Program-made: the position numbers and the translations under genes | DNA from: Melampsora larici-populina 98AG31 | Taxonomy: Eukaryota; Basidiomycota; Pucciniomycetes; Pucciniales; Melampsoraceae | DNA: 64,000 nucleotides | Reading direction: 5' to 3' | Assembly: GCF_000204055.1 (NCBI RefSeq) | Contig: NW_006768782.1 | Location: 1,318,313 to 1,382,312, forward strand | Shown: positions 1-11,110 of the stretch, piece by piece | Position numbering within the stretch: position 1 is the stretch's first letter | Layout: every line of letters begins with the position of its first letter | Notes under the pieces: model-generated | What the model saw: the letters and a program-made list of their open reading frames with translations, nothing else | Database searches by the model: none | What the model was told of the DNA's origin: nothing

Positions 1-1436
1 ATGTGACTTTATTTCTAATCCACTGACTCTCATCTCTTTGAAATCATAGCTACTACACTAGGTCAAGCGAAACAAGTTTCAAACATCCTTCAAACTTATT
101 ATTGTGAGCATGAGTTTTCATGTATTCTCTGAGATTTGAAAAATTGATGACAAGATTTCAACTGTTTGAATTGATATTTGATCTTTCACACAGGACTTGG
201 TAGAGCCGTCTTCATCGATGTGCTGTGGCTTTTTTGGGGTTTTTAGAGATTGGTCAAACCATTTATGGACTCTAGAACGGCCGACAAGATTAAGTAAGAT
301 GATTGACACAAAAATCGACGATACATGATTCTCTTTGTACTTACTTTGATGTCTAAGACTCGGTTGATGTCGTCTACACATGCAATTAAATTATGAGTAC
401 GATAAAGCCATTTCTAAGTAAAGAAAAAATTGACGAGTTGTTTAGGTTTTGTAGGAAAGCTTGGTTAACAGCTTAGAAATTCTGATTGCTTACTTGATTG
501 TGTGCATCTTTTCCTACTTTTCTATGCCATTGACAGACTATGATAATGTAGTTAAAGTTCAAATATTGTAACCAAATCCAAGGTAAGCAAAATATAAATG
601 ATTGTAATGAACATGATATTTTTATTTTACGGGATGGAAGGCTTACTATGTATAGCACTAAAAACATGAACCGTCCCAAAAATATGATCATAAGAAACTC
701 ATCAGTGATTATAAAAGAAGTAAAGTTGAAAAGGAAAAACAAAAGGTATTACATATCCTAATTGTTTATAATTTCCATGTTCATAATCTAAACAAAGGTT
801 AGTAGCTTTATTAATTATATACCCATTTTCATGTTTCCATAGTTGTAGAACTGCATCATCTCCAACTGTAAAGTAAACCAAACAAAAATCAATGAGATGT
901 GGAATTGGTTTTTCAATGAGGTATTATATTGAGGGATGAAGCTTGGTGAAAATAAAACTTACATTTTTGATCGACTACTACTAGCCTTGTCTACGATTGT
1001 ATTTTTCAAAAACGTCACTTCATTATTTTTTGGGTGAAGGATGAGATCAAAATATGTTGCTAACGCACAGGTTCGTAACTTCCACTCTGAGGTTGTAAGA
1101 CTTTATTTGATAACAATGACTAAAAGAAAAGAAAAGAGATATCATTTTACTTTAGTCTTACTTCAGAATTGATCGTCCAAACGTTCAAGAATTAAGAATT
1201 AAGAAGTTCCAAGAAGAATAATCAAAATGAAATCCACTTACTTTGATATAAAACCAACCTAAATTCAAAAATCGGAAATTCAATCAATGTGGCATTTGGG
1301 ATTTGCCTTAAGCTCAATTGATTGCGAGTGAGTGAAGACTTGGAGGAATGAAAGGCAAGGAAAAATAGGTTCTCTAAATATCAAGATCAGGAAGGATATC
1401 GATAAGGAGCTTGAATTCAATGGGGAAAATAGGCAC
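1..1436. other. AT-rich stretch without a supported gene
   Basis: Only short open frames occur (for example minus-strand frames at 118-381 and 473-742), with no recognisable domain. I see no splice-linked coding series and no RNA gene. Confidence 0.5.
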
Positions 1437-2884
1437 TACTGGGGCCCAGACGTGATTTCTTGGCCCCAGCCTTCATCGCACGATCACCGAGTGATTGTGT
1501 GATGAAGAGACCACCTACCTGCTAGGTGGTCTAGCAGCTGCCACCCACCGCACGATCACTCGGTGATCGTACGGTGGAGGAACACCAGACCGGGGCCTAG
1601 ATCTGGCTACTAGGTGGTCCAGGAACTGACCTGGCCACCTAACTGCTAGGTTCTCTACCTTTAAAAGGTAGACCACCTAGGATTTAGGTGGTCTAGCCAG
1701 CTGCCACCCACCGCACGATCACTTGGTGATCGTGCGGTCGGTGGAACACCAGACCAGGGCCTAGATTTTGCTACTAGGCCCCAGCCTTCATCGCACGATC
1801 ACTCGGTGATCGTGCGATGAAGAGACCACCTACCTGCTAGGAGGTCTACCTTTAAAAGGTAGACCACCTAGGATTTAGGTGGTCTAGCAGCTGCCACCCA
1901 CCACACGATCACTTGGTGATCGTGCGGTCGGTGGAACACCAGACCAGGGCCTAGATTTTGCTACTAGGCCCCAGCCTTCATCGCACGATCACCGAGTGAT
2001 CGTGCAATGAAGAGACCACCTACCTGCTAGGTGGTCTACCTTTAAAAGGTAGACCACCTAGGATTTAGGTGGTCTAGCCACCCACCACACGATCACTCNN
2101 NNNNNNNNNNNNNNNNNNNNNNNNNNNNNNNNNNNNNNNNNNNNNNNNNNNNNNNNNNNNNNNNNNNNNNNNNNNNNNNNNNNNNNNNNNNNNNNNNNNN
2201 NNNNNNNNNNNNNNNNNNNNNNNNNNNNNNNNNNNGATCGTGTGGTGGGTGGCAGCTGGCTAGACCACCTAAATCCTAGGTGGTCTCTTCATCGCACGAT
2301 CACTTGGTGATCGTGCGATGAAGGCTGGGGCCTAGTAGCATAATCTAGGCCCTGGTCTGGTGTTCCACCGACCGCACGATCACCAAGTGATCGTGCGGTG
2401 GGTGGCAGCTGGCTAGACCACCTAAATCTTAGGTGGTCTACCTTTTAAAGGTAGAGAACCTAGCAGTTAGGTGGCCAGGTCAGTTCCTGGACCACCTAAC
2501 TGCTAGGTGGTCTCTTCATCACACGATCACTTGGTGATTGTGCGATGAAGGCTGGGGCCTAGTAGCCAAATCTAGGCCCCGGTCTGGTGTTCCTCCACCG
2601 TACGATCACCGAGTGATTGTGCGGTGGGTGGCAGCTGCTAGACCACCTAAATCCTAGGTGGTCTACCTTTTAAAGGTAGACCTCCTAGCAGGTAAGTGGT
2701 CTCTTCATTGCACAATCACCAAGTGATTGTGAGATGAAGGCCGGGGCCCCGGTCTGGTGTGCCATCGCACAATCACCCGGTGGTCCTGCGGTGGCTGGAC
2801 CACCTAACCGCTAGGTGGTGTGGCTATCCTCCTAGCGGTTGGGTATTTCTTCCATTGCACAATCACCGGGTGATCATGCAATGG
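1437..2884. repeat. Giant composite palindrome with a central gap
   Basis: Two arms of about 650 bp, 1437-2098 and 2236-2884, are near-perfect reverse complements. Each arm is built from smaller dyads, above all CGCACGATCAC followed by GTGATCGTGCG, seen about 15 times in all, alternating with CCACCTAGGATTTAGGTGG and CTACCTTTAAAAGGTAG blocks. The region is much richer in G and C than its flanks. The inner dyads vary slightly (GATCAC joined by CG, TC, TT or CA), so the arms have diverged a little. No open frame of note is present. It could be a foldback element or an inverted satellite. I see no clear target-site duplication. Confidence 0.9.
2099..2235. other. Assembly gap (137 N) at the palindrome centre
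   Basis: A run of N lies exactly between the two inverted arms, where a hairpin would defeat sequencing and assembly. The true length of the centre is unknown. Confidence 0.98.
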
Positions 2885-3987
2885 TGAGGCAATTTTTTTA
2901 TATTATGATTTGGAATGTTAAAAAGGAGAAAGAAATGTAAATACAGCAGAATATTTACATTATCGAACTGTAGATGTTAGTTCTATTAAGGATCAAATTA
3001 TCCAATTTCTTAAGTTTTTCTTATATATGTCAAAGTTCTTTTTTCTGATGAATTGGTTTTTATTAGGTTGGCTAGAAGATGAAAATCATGATGTGTTTTG
3101 AAAATCAAAAGATACTTCTACACCTTCAGCTCATTGGTAAATCATTTTATATTATCTATACTATCACTCTCATACATTTTTATCATAAGACTGACTTGGT
3201 TGTTTTGTACAGTGCACTTGACAATATACATGATTCTATAAAAGGTAAGTCACTTGTTTTATACGACCACAATTTGAGTGTTAAACCTATATGACAGTTA
3301 TCTCTATTTGAAAAATTCTCACTGACCAAACTTTCTTATCCTGATGTGACTTGATATTTTTTGCCAAAAAACTCAACGGTACGGCTGGAGACTATAGAAC
3401 TTCAGTATTACAAATCTAATTTTTTTCTTCACAAATAAAATTATTGAAAGATTGATCACAGAAGCTATAAAACCAATTGGGGATTTTCCCTTCAAAGAGT
3501 GATGAATCTTTTGGTGGGGCAACTTTTGTGTGAACCATATGTTTACATGTTAGATATGTAGACATATCAACTGTAATGTGTAAGGCTACATGTGTATACA
3601 CAGTGTGATGGCTGACCACAACTCAGCCACCATTCGAGTGCAAGCATTTAACCAGTCCTTTGTTCTCTGATTCTGCTGATCTTATTACTGAAAACCATAC
3701 TGTCCGCTTCCTTCAATTTGTTGAATCAACCAAGGTAATCTTGCTCCTTCCTTTTTCTTCCCATTACTTCCTTACACTTCAACATGATGAAGACAGAACA
3801 TATAAGAACAAATATTATATCCTCAAGAAGAAATAGAACCTTGAAGAATCCACAAGAAGCCAATAATAATTGAATGTAGATTAATAAATCAATCAATATT
3901 TCTCAAACATCTGTTCAATTCATCGCAAAAGAAGACTCATATAATTCAAAACATTTACCACTCATGATTTACTCACCAACAATCATT
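2885..3987. other. AT-rich stretch without a supported gene
   Basis: Small frames only (3079-3294 plus, 3416-3619 minus), with no domain. Nothing else is seen. Confidence 0.45.
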
Positions 3988-4370
3988 GAAGACGGAAGTA
4001 CTTGAGATACATGCAGAGATGTTTATGTCTCGTGAAGGGCAGGGCAAGTGACCGAGGGGACCCCCAACTACCAGCCTAACCCTTTGCTAAATGTAACTCA
4101 GTGCTTCCTGATTTAACTCCTCAAGAAATTACTTTATCAATCATTCCTTCAAACAATTATTCACATATGCAAATTCACTTATATCCAAAGATTTACAGCT
4201 CAAGGTTATTCACATTGACTCATGGAAGACGGAAGTACTTGAGATACATGCAGAGATGCTTATGTCTTGTGAAGGGCAGGGCAAGTGACCGAGGGGACCC
4301 CCAAATACCAGCCTAACCCTTTGCTAAATGTATCTCGGTGCTTCCTGATTTCAATCCTCAAGAAATTACT
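3988..4370 (+). repeat. Pair of 146 bp direct repeats
   Basis: Positions 3988-4133 and 4225-4370 are about 90% identical direct copies, 237 bp apart start to start. The unit begins GAAGACGGAAGTACTTGAG and ends CAAGAAATTACT. It includes the motif AGTGACCGAGGGGACCCCCAA. The spacer is AT-rich. Two tandem satellite units or a remnant of terminal repeats are both possible. Confidence 0.85.
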
Positions 4371-5062
4371 CAATACTCATTCAATCAATCAATCATTCAT
4401 AAAATCTCACATTGATTCATTTCCCAAATCAAACATTCAATCCATCAAATATTCAATCACTCAATGTTTATTCACTTTGATCATTATTTCACGGCATGCC
4501 CACACAAATTCCAAAATCTTGAAGTGTTGAACATACCACTAATCAAAACAATGTTTTTTTCCGTAGATGCCAAAACCAGTATCAGACCTCTGCAAGCAAA
4601 AGTTGGTCAAGTACCAAAAGCGGAAGAAGGCTCAACAACACAATGCCCAACGGGATCCAGTCCGGGATGTTGGAAGAGAACATGTCAGTCAAAGAATCAA
4701 AGCAAAAATCAAAGGCCGGTTTGGCTTGCCAGAGGACTGTGACTGTCAATACCAAACCCACCCCCTGAAGATCCGCAACCTTTATTCTTCCGTCATAGTG
4801 TTTATGAGACCAATGACTGAGACCTTGCATCACCTCATTGACCAAAGGAATATCAGAATCACAGAGTTCAAAGTTGTGATTGCTGGTATACTTGCGGTAT
4901 TGTGTAATGTCAAGTACTTCTTCCAGGATATAAGCACATTCTGTTGTAGCACTGCTTTGGCATTGATGACCTTGAGGTTGGCAGGGCGGGGTTGGGAAGA
5001 TTGGGTTGGGCCTGACGGGGTTGAGAAGATTGAGGAACTATTTTGTTTTGGTCCGCATTGAT
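4371..5062 (+). other. Unrecognised open frame region
   Basis: The longest frame is 4567-5061 (164 aa, plus), starting with a basic Lys/Arg/Gln-rich stretch (residues 10-55) and followed by a hydrophobic segment (about residues 100-125). The 3' part overlaps GC-rich sequence next to a MITE. I recognise no family and there is no splice support, so this may be a chance frame or transposon debris. Confidence 0.25.
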
Positions 5063-5216
5063 AGGGGTACACAAACATCTCAACCCGACCTTAAAAACCC
5101 ATCCAAAAAACCCCTGCCAACCCAATTGATTTTGAGTTTTTGGCGCTAAAAAATCCAAAAATCAATCGGGTTGCCATGGGTTTTATTAAGTCGGGTTGAG
5201 ATGTTTGTGTACCCCT
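5063..5216. mobile_element. Short MITE with 39 bp terminal inverted repeats
   Basis: The left end AGGGGTACACAAACATCTCA is mirrored at 5197-5216. The inverted repeat continues through CCCGAC to about 39 bp with a few mismatches. Total length is 154 bp. The element is flanked by GAT on both sides (5060-5062 and 5217-5219), a possible 3 bp target duplication. The superfamily is unclear: the AGGGG start recalls hAT, but no 8 bp duplication is visible. Confidence 0.8.
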
Positions 5217-5229
5217 GATGTTTTCAAGG

Positions 5230-5625
5230 CACAGTTCACATATTTGCAGAAGATTGAAGAAGATTGGAGCCAATTGAAGCCAATTGAAGAATACTAAAGA
5301 AGAAGATTGAAGCCGATTGAAGAATACTCAAGAAGATTGAAGCCGATCGAAGAATACTCAAGAAGATTGAAGCCAATCAAAGAAGTATGAAGAAGAGTGA
5401 AGACGATCAAAGAAGATTACATAAGATTGAAGCCGATTGAAGAATACTAAGGAAGATTGACGCTGGTAAAAGAAGATTACAGAGGATTGAAGCCAATCCA
5501 AGAAGATTGAAGAAGGGTGAAGACGGTCAAAGAAGGATGAAGAAGAGTGAAGACAATCAAATAAGGATGAAGAAGAGTGGAGACGATCAAAGAAGTTCAG
5601 TGTAGTGTAGGTTTTGTTGAACAAG
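5230..5625 (+). repeat. Degenerate purine-rich tandem repeat
   Basis: A roughly 15-30 bp unit of the form GAAGATTGAAGCCGATTGAA, then GAATACTCAA, is repeated with drift for about 400 bp. Read on the minus strand it gives a repetitive Leu-His-Ser-Ser-Ser frame (5358-5624), which is a by-product of the repeat and not a gene. Confidence 0.8.
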
Positions 5626-6183
5626 TGGATGGGTGGTGACTATGACAAAAGTTGGAAGAATGACTAAGATGATTGGTGATGGTGTGTGGGTTGTGTGATT
5701 GGTTGAGAGGTAGAGAGGTCGAGAGGTGGTTTGTACACTTTCCATCATCTAATGTGAAGTTCTCATCTTTGGGGTCCTTGTTTATGGTTTGTTAATTGTC
5801 GTTTTTTGATTATCGACATTTTTTTCTTGATTTTCAACTTTTGTTTTTTTGTTTTTTGAATTTTGATTTCCTCTTTTGTGGCTTTCCTGGTACTTTTTGT
5901 GTCAATGCGACAATGGGGTGACAAATGTTGAGTTTCAAGTTGTAAATCTACTGAAATTTGGGCCGTAACCTGGTCTGAAAGGGGTTTCTGCCATGACTTT
6001 TACTCCAGTACAGGGGTTTTTGCCCTGTATTTGAGTATTTTCTGTAGTTTTGTCTTTGATTTTTGATTTTCGCACCCGGGAATTGTGATTTTTGTTTTTT
6101 GATTTTTGCATTGTCACCTTGACACATCTCGCATTCCGTACTCACCAACTCAAAAAGTCAAACCACAGACAATACTCAGGGAT
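5626..6183. other. No supported gene
   Basis: T-rich sequence with minus-strand frames at 5935-6148 that show no domain. It lies between the tandem repeat and the first piece of the hAT remnant. Confidence 0.4.
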
Positions 6184-6401
6184 CGAATCAAATCACTCAA
6201 TCATCAGGTGAAGGTGCCCAGACTCCTTTGGGTTTGAAATCAAAAAAACAAAATGTGAAGTCCAAAAAACAAAAGCCGAGCCGCGAACGTGATGAAGAAG
6301 ACTGTGAAGACTCCGAAGAAGACTCCAAAAGCTTCAAGGATGCCTACAACGACTTCTCCGAAGACTCTGAAGACTCCAAAGATGAATCCGAAGATGACTA
6401 G
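6184..6401 (+). pseudogene. Acidic Ser/Asp/Glu-rich fragment, possible hAT N-terminus
   Basis: One frame reads a Lys/Gln-rich stretch followed by repeated Glu-Asp-Ser triplets and stops at 6399-6401. A charged tract of this kind is common in N-terminal regions of fungal hAT transposases, and recognisable hAT debris starts 1.5 kb downstream on the same strand. The link is inference: intervening sequence is non-coding and includes a cluster of inverted AGATTGATCT motifs. Confidence 0.3.
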
Positions 6402-7494
6402 AAGTGAGTCACGGCCATTTTATGAATTATCTGCTTGTTTCTTATTGGCTTGATATTGTTGTGAGCTGTTGTAAGTGAGAGGTACAATATGATAAATACT
6501 CTACTGTGTACTCTAACAATCACATCTGTGTTTTGTTTTTGAGCTGCTGTGGTCAGTCCGTGAGTATCAAGATGGTTTTTTTATATTCAATTCTTATATT
6601 TCCAATTATTCAATTTTATATCGCTTCAACAATTATGTGAGTCCCAAAGATACCAAGGGCACCTCTGCAAACTGAAAGTACATATGCCAAGTTGTAAGAC
6701 CTTTCCTCACCTGTCATCGGCTGTTTCCTTGTTTCACTTATACAATCTTAGATCGTGGAGCTTGGAATTCATAACGTCAAATCAATAACTCGTCACTTCC
6801 ATTTGAAATACATATAAGTAATCGTGTCAATTCAAAACACTTCAAAACTTGTCTATTCGAAACTTGTTTAATTGAAACTAAATGAATGTTAAATCTGTTA
6901 CATCCGAATTAGCTACCCAGGGTTTCAACTTCAGATTATGCGATGACAACTGAAGAATACAATCACTATTCAAAAACTTCTCATAGTTGTCAACTTGTGA
7001 TTCACTTTAATCTATTTTCCCGAAATCCAGTCAAATGTCTCTGTGTAGAGATCTTTCAAATTGCCTGTCTCATTCAAAACGTGATAAGATGTCAAATCTT
7101 AATGTTGAATGAGGTGTTGAATCTAACATGGCACATCATGGCACCTCATGGCACTGTTCCATGGCTGTGAAACACGGAAAGGTTTTCAATCGACTCATTG
7201 TTACTCATGGCTAGATGCCTTACACTGGTCTGTGATATCGCACTTGGGGCTGTGATGCGATCAATCTGATTGATATTTGGGTTGAGTGTGTTGGTTGCGT
7301 TGCGTTGTAACTTATTGGATCCAACGATCAATCACGCTGATTGGGATTTCATTCATATTGCCCAGATCGATGGGGTGATTTGAGCTTACAATTTTAAGTA
7401 TATGATTTGTCAATTTTTATTGATGCTGATCAATTGGACGACAAGGTGTGGTCTGGTAGGGTAGCGCTCTGAGAGAGGTCAATAAGTGATTCAG
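6402..7494. other. No supported gene
   Basis: AT-rich sequence with short frames only (6943-7170 plus, 7146-7331 minus). It lies inside the presumed hAT remnant territory. Confidence 0.35.
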
Positions 7495-7670
7495 GATATG
7501 GTCAATGACAGATTGATCTAGTGGTCTGAGACATACTCGGATCAATCTGTGGGACAAAGTTGAGACTGATCTGAGAGGACTCAGATTGATCTGAGAGGTC
7601 TCAGATTGATCTCGAATGTGACTCAGATTGATCTGTGCATATCTCAGATCAATCTAAGTGATCTGGGGAC
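7495..7670. repeat. Cluster of AGATTGATCT / AGATCAATCT motifs
   Basis: At least six copies of the 10-mer AGATTGATCT or its reverse complement AGATCAATCT lie within 170 bp, most preceded by CTC and separated by GAGAGG-type spacers. The pattern is local and not seen elsewhere in the window. Confidence 0.75.
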
Positions 7671-7878
7671 TTTGGTCCTGAAGATGATGACCTAATGTAC
7701 AATCTAAAGAGCTTTAATGAACATATACACCATCAACATCATGATGGATATTTTTTTGACTGGGATGAGGACTTGGAGAGCTCTTGAAAGTCAATTGAAA
7801 AATGATCTAGATGATCTATATTGATCTAGTGCAACGGGTTGGTAACTGTACCGCCGGGAAAGTGCTTCCTGTCGTTGG

Positions 7879-10640
7879 TTGTACTGCCGGAAGTTTAGTG
7901 CGCCAGAGGTGGAGTTGTCCCAAGGTTCTGATATCGAGTTTGTTGGGGAGAAGCCAATTGGTTATAATGAAGGTCAGACAATTGGTGTAAAGGGGCTTCT
8001 CACTTACTTCCACCCTCCTAACGTACATTTTATATGTTCTATATCTTCTTTTGATTTTCTATCATACAATGGATGACATAAAAATTAAATCTCCTCTTTT
8101 TTTTCATCTAGGGCCTTAAGTACAAATGTCACTGGTGTGGCAACACATATAAAAAACAGACAACCTCCTATTATGGCCTTTGGGGCCACCATGATGGTAA
8201 CAAGCAACGTCCAGTATACAAGGAACGAGATTGAGCAATAGCCGCAGGTGTTGATCTTCCTCTCAGCTATCTTGAAAGGTTGGACAAAGAGAAAAAAATC
8301 GCCAAGACCACTCTTGATTTGTATCTTGCCGGACCCACTTTCTCTGTTGATCTCTTGAACTTCATCTTGGTCATCTGGATTGTATGACACGCCCTCCCAT
8401 GGGCTTGTTTCAAAGATGTTGCTCTTCGATCTGCCTTTTACACTGTCAATCAAGGTGCTAAAGTTTGATCATCAACTTGGGCTACCAATCAATTGGTTGA
8501 ACTGTTTGCAGCCTTGCACAATAAGGCAATAAACAAATTGAAAGTAAGTCACAATCCTAACTCTACTCACATTGATCATCAAATTAATTTATTTTTTTAT
8601 ATATAGAACAATAAAGGCAAGTTTTGTCTTGTCCACAATGTTTGGACGACCAAAGGGAATCAATATGTGTTTGTTGGAGCCACCGCCAATTACATCAACG
8701 ATAACTGGAACTACCAATTGACTCATCTCACCCTGAAGCTGGTCGCTTGGCGGCACTTTGGAGTGCTTCTAGCGCCACCTATTGGGAAGTTCTTGATTAA
8801 ACACGGACTTCATCAAAAGATAAGTCTCTTATTTCTTTGGTTTCATTTTATTCTGTTCATTTATCATTAATACTTTTGAATGATTTTTTTCGTATCTTCT
8901 ATTTTACTCACATGCTAGCCCAGACGACCGACAGCGGGGGTAATAATGGACCCATGGCATCAGAACTTCAGAATATGTTCTCAAACACCACGGATCCTGT
9001 TTCATGGGATCCCTCAACTCATCATATCAAATGCTTTGCACATAAACTAAATCTTGTTGTTGGACACGGCCTTAAGGCCTTGGCCAAAAGGTAGGTTCAA
9101 AGAAGCCTTTTACTCCCCACGGGGTTCCTCTTCCAATTCCAGGTATCAAGTTCAACAACGGCGAGGAGGAAGTTGAGTATGATGATGAGCCGGACAAGGA
9201 GAATGAGATTGGCTTACCAGACGAGCCTGATGGGGTAGATGATGATGAGGAGGTGGAGAAGGTAGGTTCAGGTGAACCCTGTGAGATATAGTCGCAGTGG
9301 CTCTTGAAAAGGTAAGTTTTTCTTTATAATATGTTGCATTATAAAGTTGACTAATAACATTTTTGATTTTATGACACTATGTTTTCTCTCAGGTTGATAC
9401 AGTGTCTGGCCAGATTGTCAGCAGCGCGGCTTGTCGGAATGATTTCAAGACCCGTGCTGCCAGGATGGGATATACCGGGCGCATGCTGAAACAACCCTGC
9501 AAGACGCGATGGAATTCACATTACGAAAGCTGCAAGATCACATATGAGGCTCACGAGGTAAGCATTGTTATTGCCAAATATATCATTCTTAGTTTGTACT
9601 TACTATTGAGTCATCACAGGTGATCAATTCAATGATCGCAGCCGATTGAAAGGCTTGTTTCTTTAAGGGTGTGACTATCTCGCCTTCTGAATGGCACGTT
9701 GTAGAGTTGGTCAACAAGGTTTTAAAGGTAAGTTTCCCTCTATCTTATACGTTTGATTCTTGTTACTGATTGATTTGATTCCCTTTGTAGACCTGTTTTG
9801 AAGCGACTGCCCGAGTTGAGGGCAACGGACCTACTGGTTGTATACTCTTAATGGAGTATATACAAGTAATCACTGATCTGCAACAGCTTCAAGCAGAGAC
9901 TTCCACCTATCCGAGTCTGGCGAATTCGATAGATGTCATGATCAAATGGCTCAAAGAATACCAACACAAGGCAGTCAAGTCTGATGCCATAGTATTGGCT
10001 ACCATCCTCAATACCAGATTCGGTCAAAAGTTTTTTTTGATTCATTATCCCAATCACAACGCCAAGTCTCAAGCTATAATTGAGAAAGCCTTCAATCACC
10101 TTGTGGAAGACTCTTTGGCTCGCGAGCCAACACCACCACCTGATGAACCCGTCGATTCTGGGGAGACGGACGATTATGATGTCTTTGGAGTGTCAACTGA
10201 CATCCCAGACAAGCCCTCCCGATCTGAACTTGACAACTACTTGGCAGGCTGATTCCCAATGAATAAAGATCAATCCCCACTCAATTGGTGGAAGGTTGGT
10301 CCCTCCATTTTTCTCTTCTTTTGCTTATTTCCGCCTTAAGAACAGGTTGCTGATGTCCTCATTTTCTACCAACAGAAACATGAAAAAGACTTTCCCACAC
10401 TTGCCGAACTCACACGTGATTACCTGTCGATCTCAGCCACATCCTGTGCATGTGAGCAAACCTTTTTGGCCGCTGCCAATATCTGTACGCCGTCTTGAGG
10501 TAGCATGCTCCCCAAGACGATGGAGCGATTAGTTGGTTCTCAGGCTTGGCTAGAGGAAGGAATCATCCCCAAAGGACTATTTGAGGAAGCCGCTAAAGCC
10601 CTTCAATTTTACTTAGACAAGATGACCAAAAAAAAGGGTT
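7879..10640 (+). pseudogene. Degenerate hAT-superfamily transposase
   Basis: Pieces in the order of a hAT transposase lie along the plus strand. They are a BED-like finger with a CHWCGNTYK motif (about 8111-8230), the region around W-T-x-K-G-N (8590-8820), a T-D-S-G-G-N-N block with C-F-A-H-K-L-N-L (8930-9095), a T-R-W-N-S block (9395-9560), and the C-terminal dimerisation region with F-P-T-L-A-E-L-T-R-D-Y-L and A-T-S-C-A-C-E-Q-T-F (10370-10640). Several junctions look like intron borders (GTAAG and TAG), but stops interrupt the frame, for example TGA after the BED finger and inside the W-I-V segment near 8385, plus shifts near 10500. It is therefore a dead copy. No terminal inverted repeat was identified. 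Confidence 0.85.
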
Positions 10641-10779
10641 AGTATCCTGTTTAATTGTTTTTCATGGTCTCTTCTTATTTTTTCTCCTTGATTGCTACAA
10701 AAGCAGTGTGTAGACTCCAAGCCAATCAAGTGTTCAATATTTTTCCCCGTTTTTAACTTTGATTTTCAGTATTCTCCAC

Positions 10780-11110
10780 TACATAGCGCGCCATATAGCG
10801 ATATAGTGCGCTATATGGCAACCCATAGCGAACTGCTGTATAGCGCCTGTATAGCGGTATGTACCGCTCTGCCACTGTGAGAATTTTTTTTAAAGTAAAT
10901 AGTGCAGCCTCACACTGCCAGCATTAAAGAGGTTCCCAGATGGGAATATGGGTCATAGGGATCCGACCGCCATTGTGATATATGTAGGCACAAAGGCTGT
11001 CTGATTCCTACAACCCATATTCCCATCTGGGAACCTCTTTAATGCTGGCAGTGTCATAGCGCAGGCTGCGCTCCGCCATTGCGATTGCCCAAAATCCATA
11101 GCGTAGCATA
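10780..11110. repeat. TATAGCG-rich repeat carrying a nested hairpin element
   Basis: At 10780-10870 the motif TATAGCG or CGCTATA recurs at least six times. At 10912-10953 and 11013-11054 lie two perfect 42 bp inverted arms starting ACACTGCCAGCATTAAAGAG, with a 59 bp loop. Outside the arms GCAGCCT and AGGCTGC extend the symmetry imperfectly. Similar CGC-rich sequence recurs at 12815-12950, so this is a small repeat family. Confidence 0.85.

Noticed and set aside
4567..5061. 164 aa frame as a real gene
   Set aside because: No domain, a single frame with overlapping frames on both strands, and repeats on both sides; kept only as an uncertain region.
5358..5624. Repetitive Leu-His-Ser protein on the minus strand
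   Set aside because: Produced by translating a purine-rich tandem repeat; no start context or splice sites.
8085..8453. 122 aa minus-strand frame
   Set aside because: Antisense shadow of the hAT BED-finger region.
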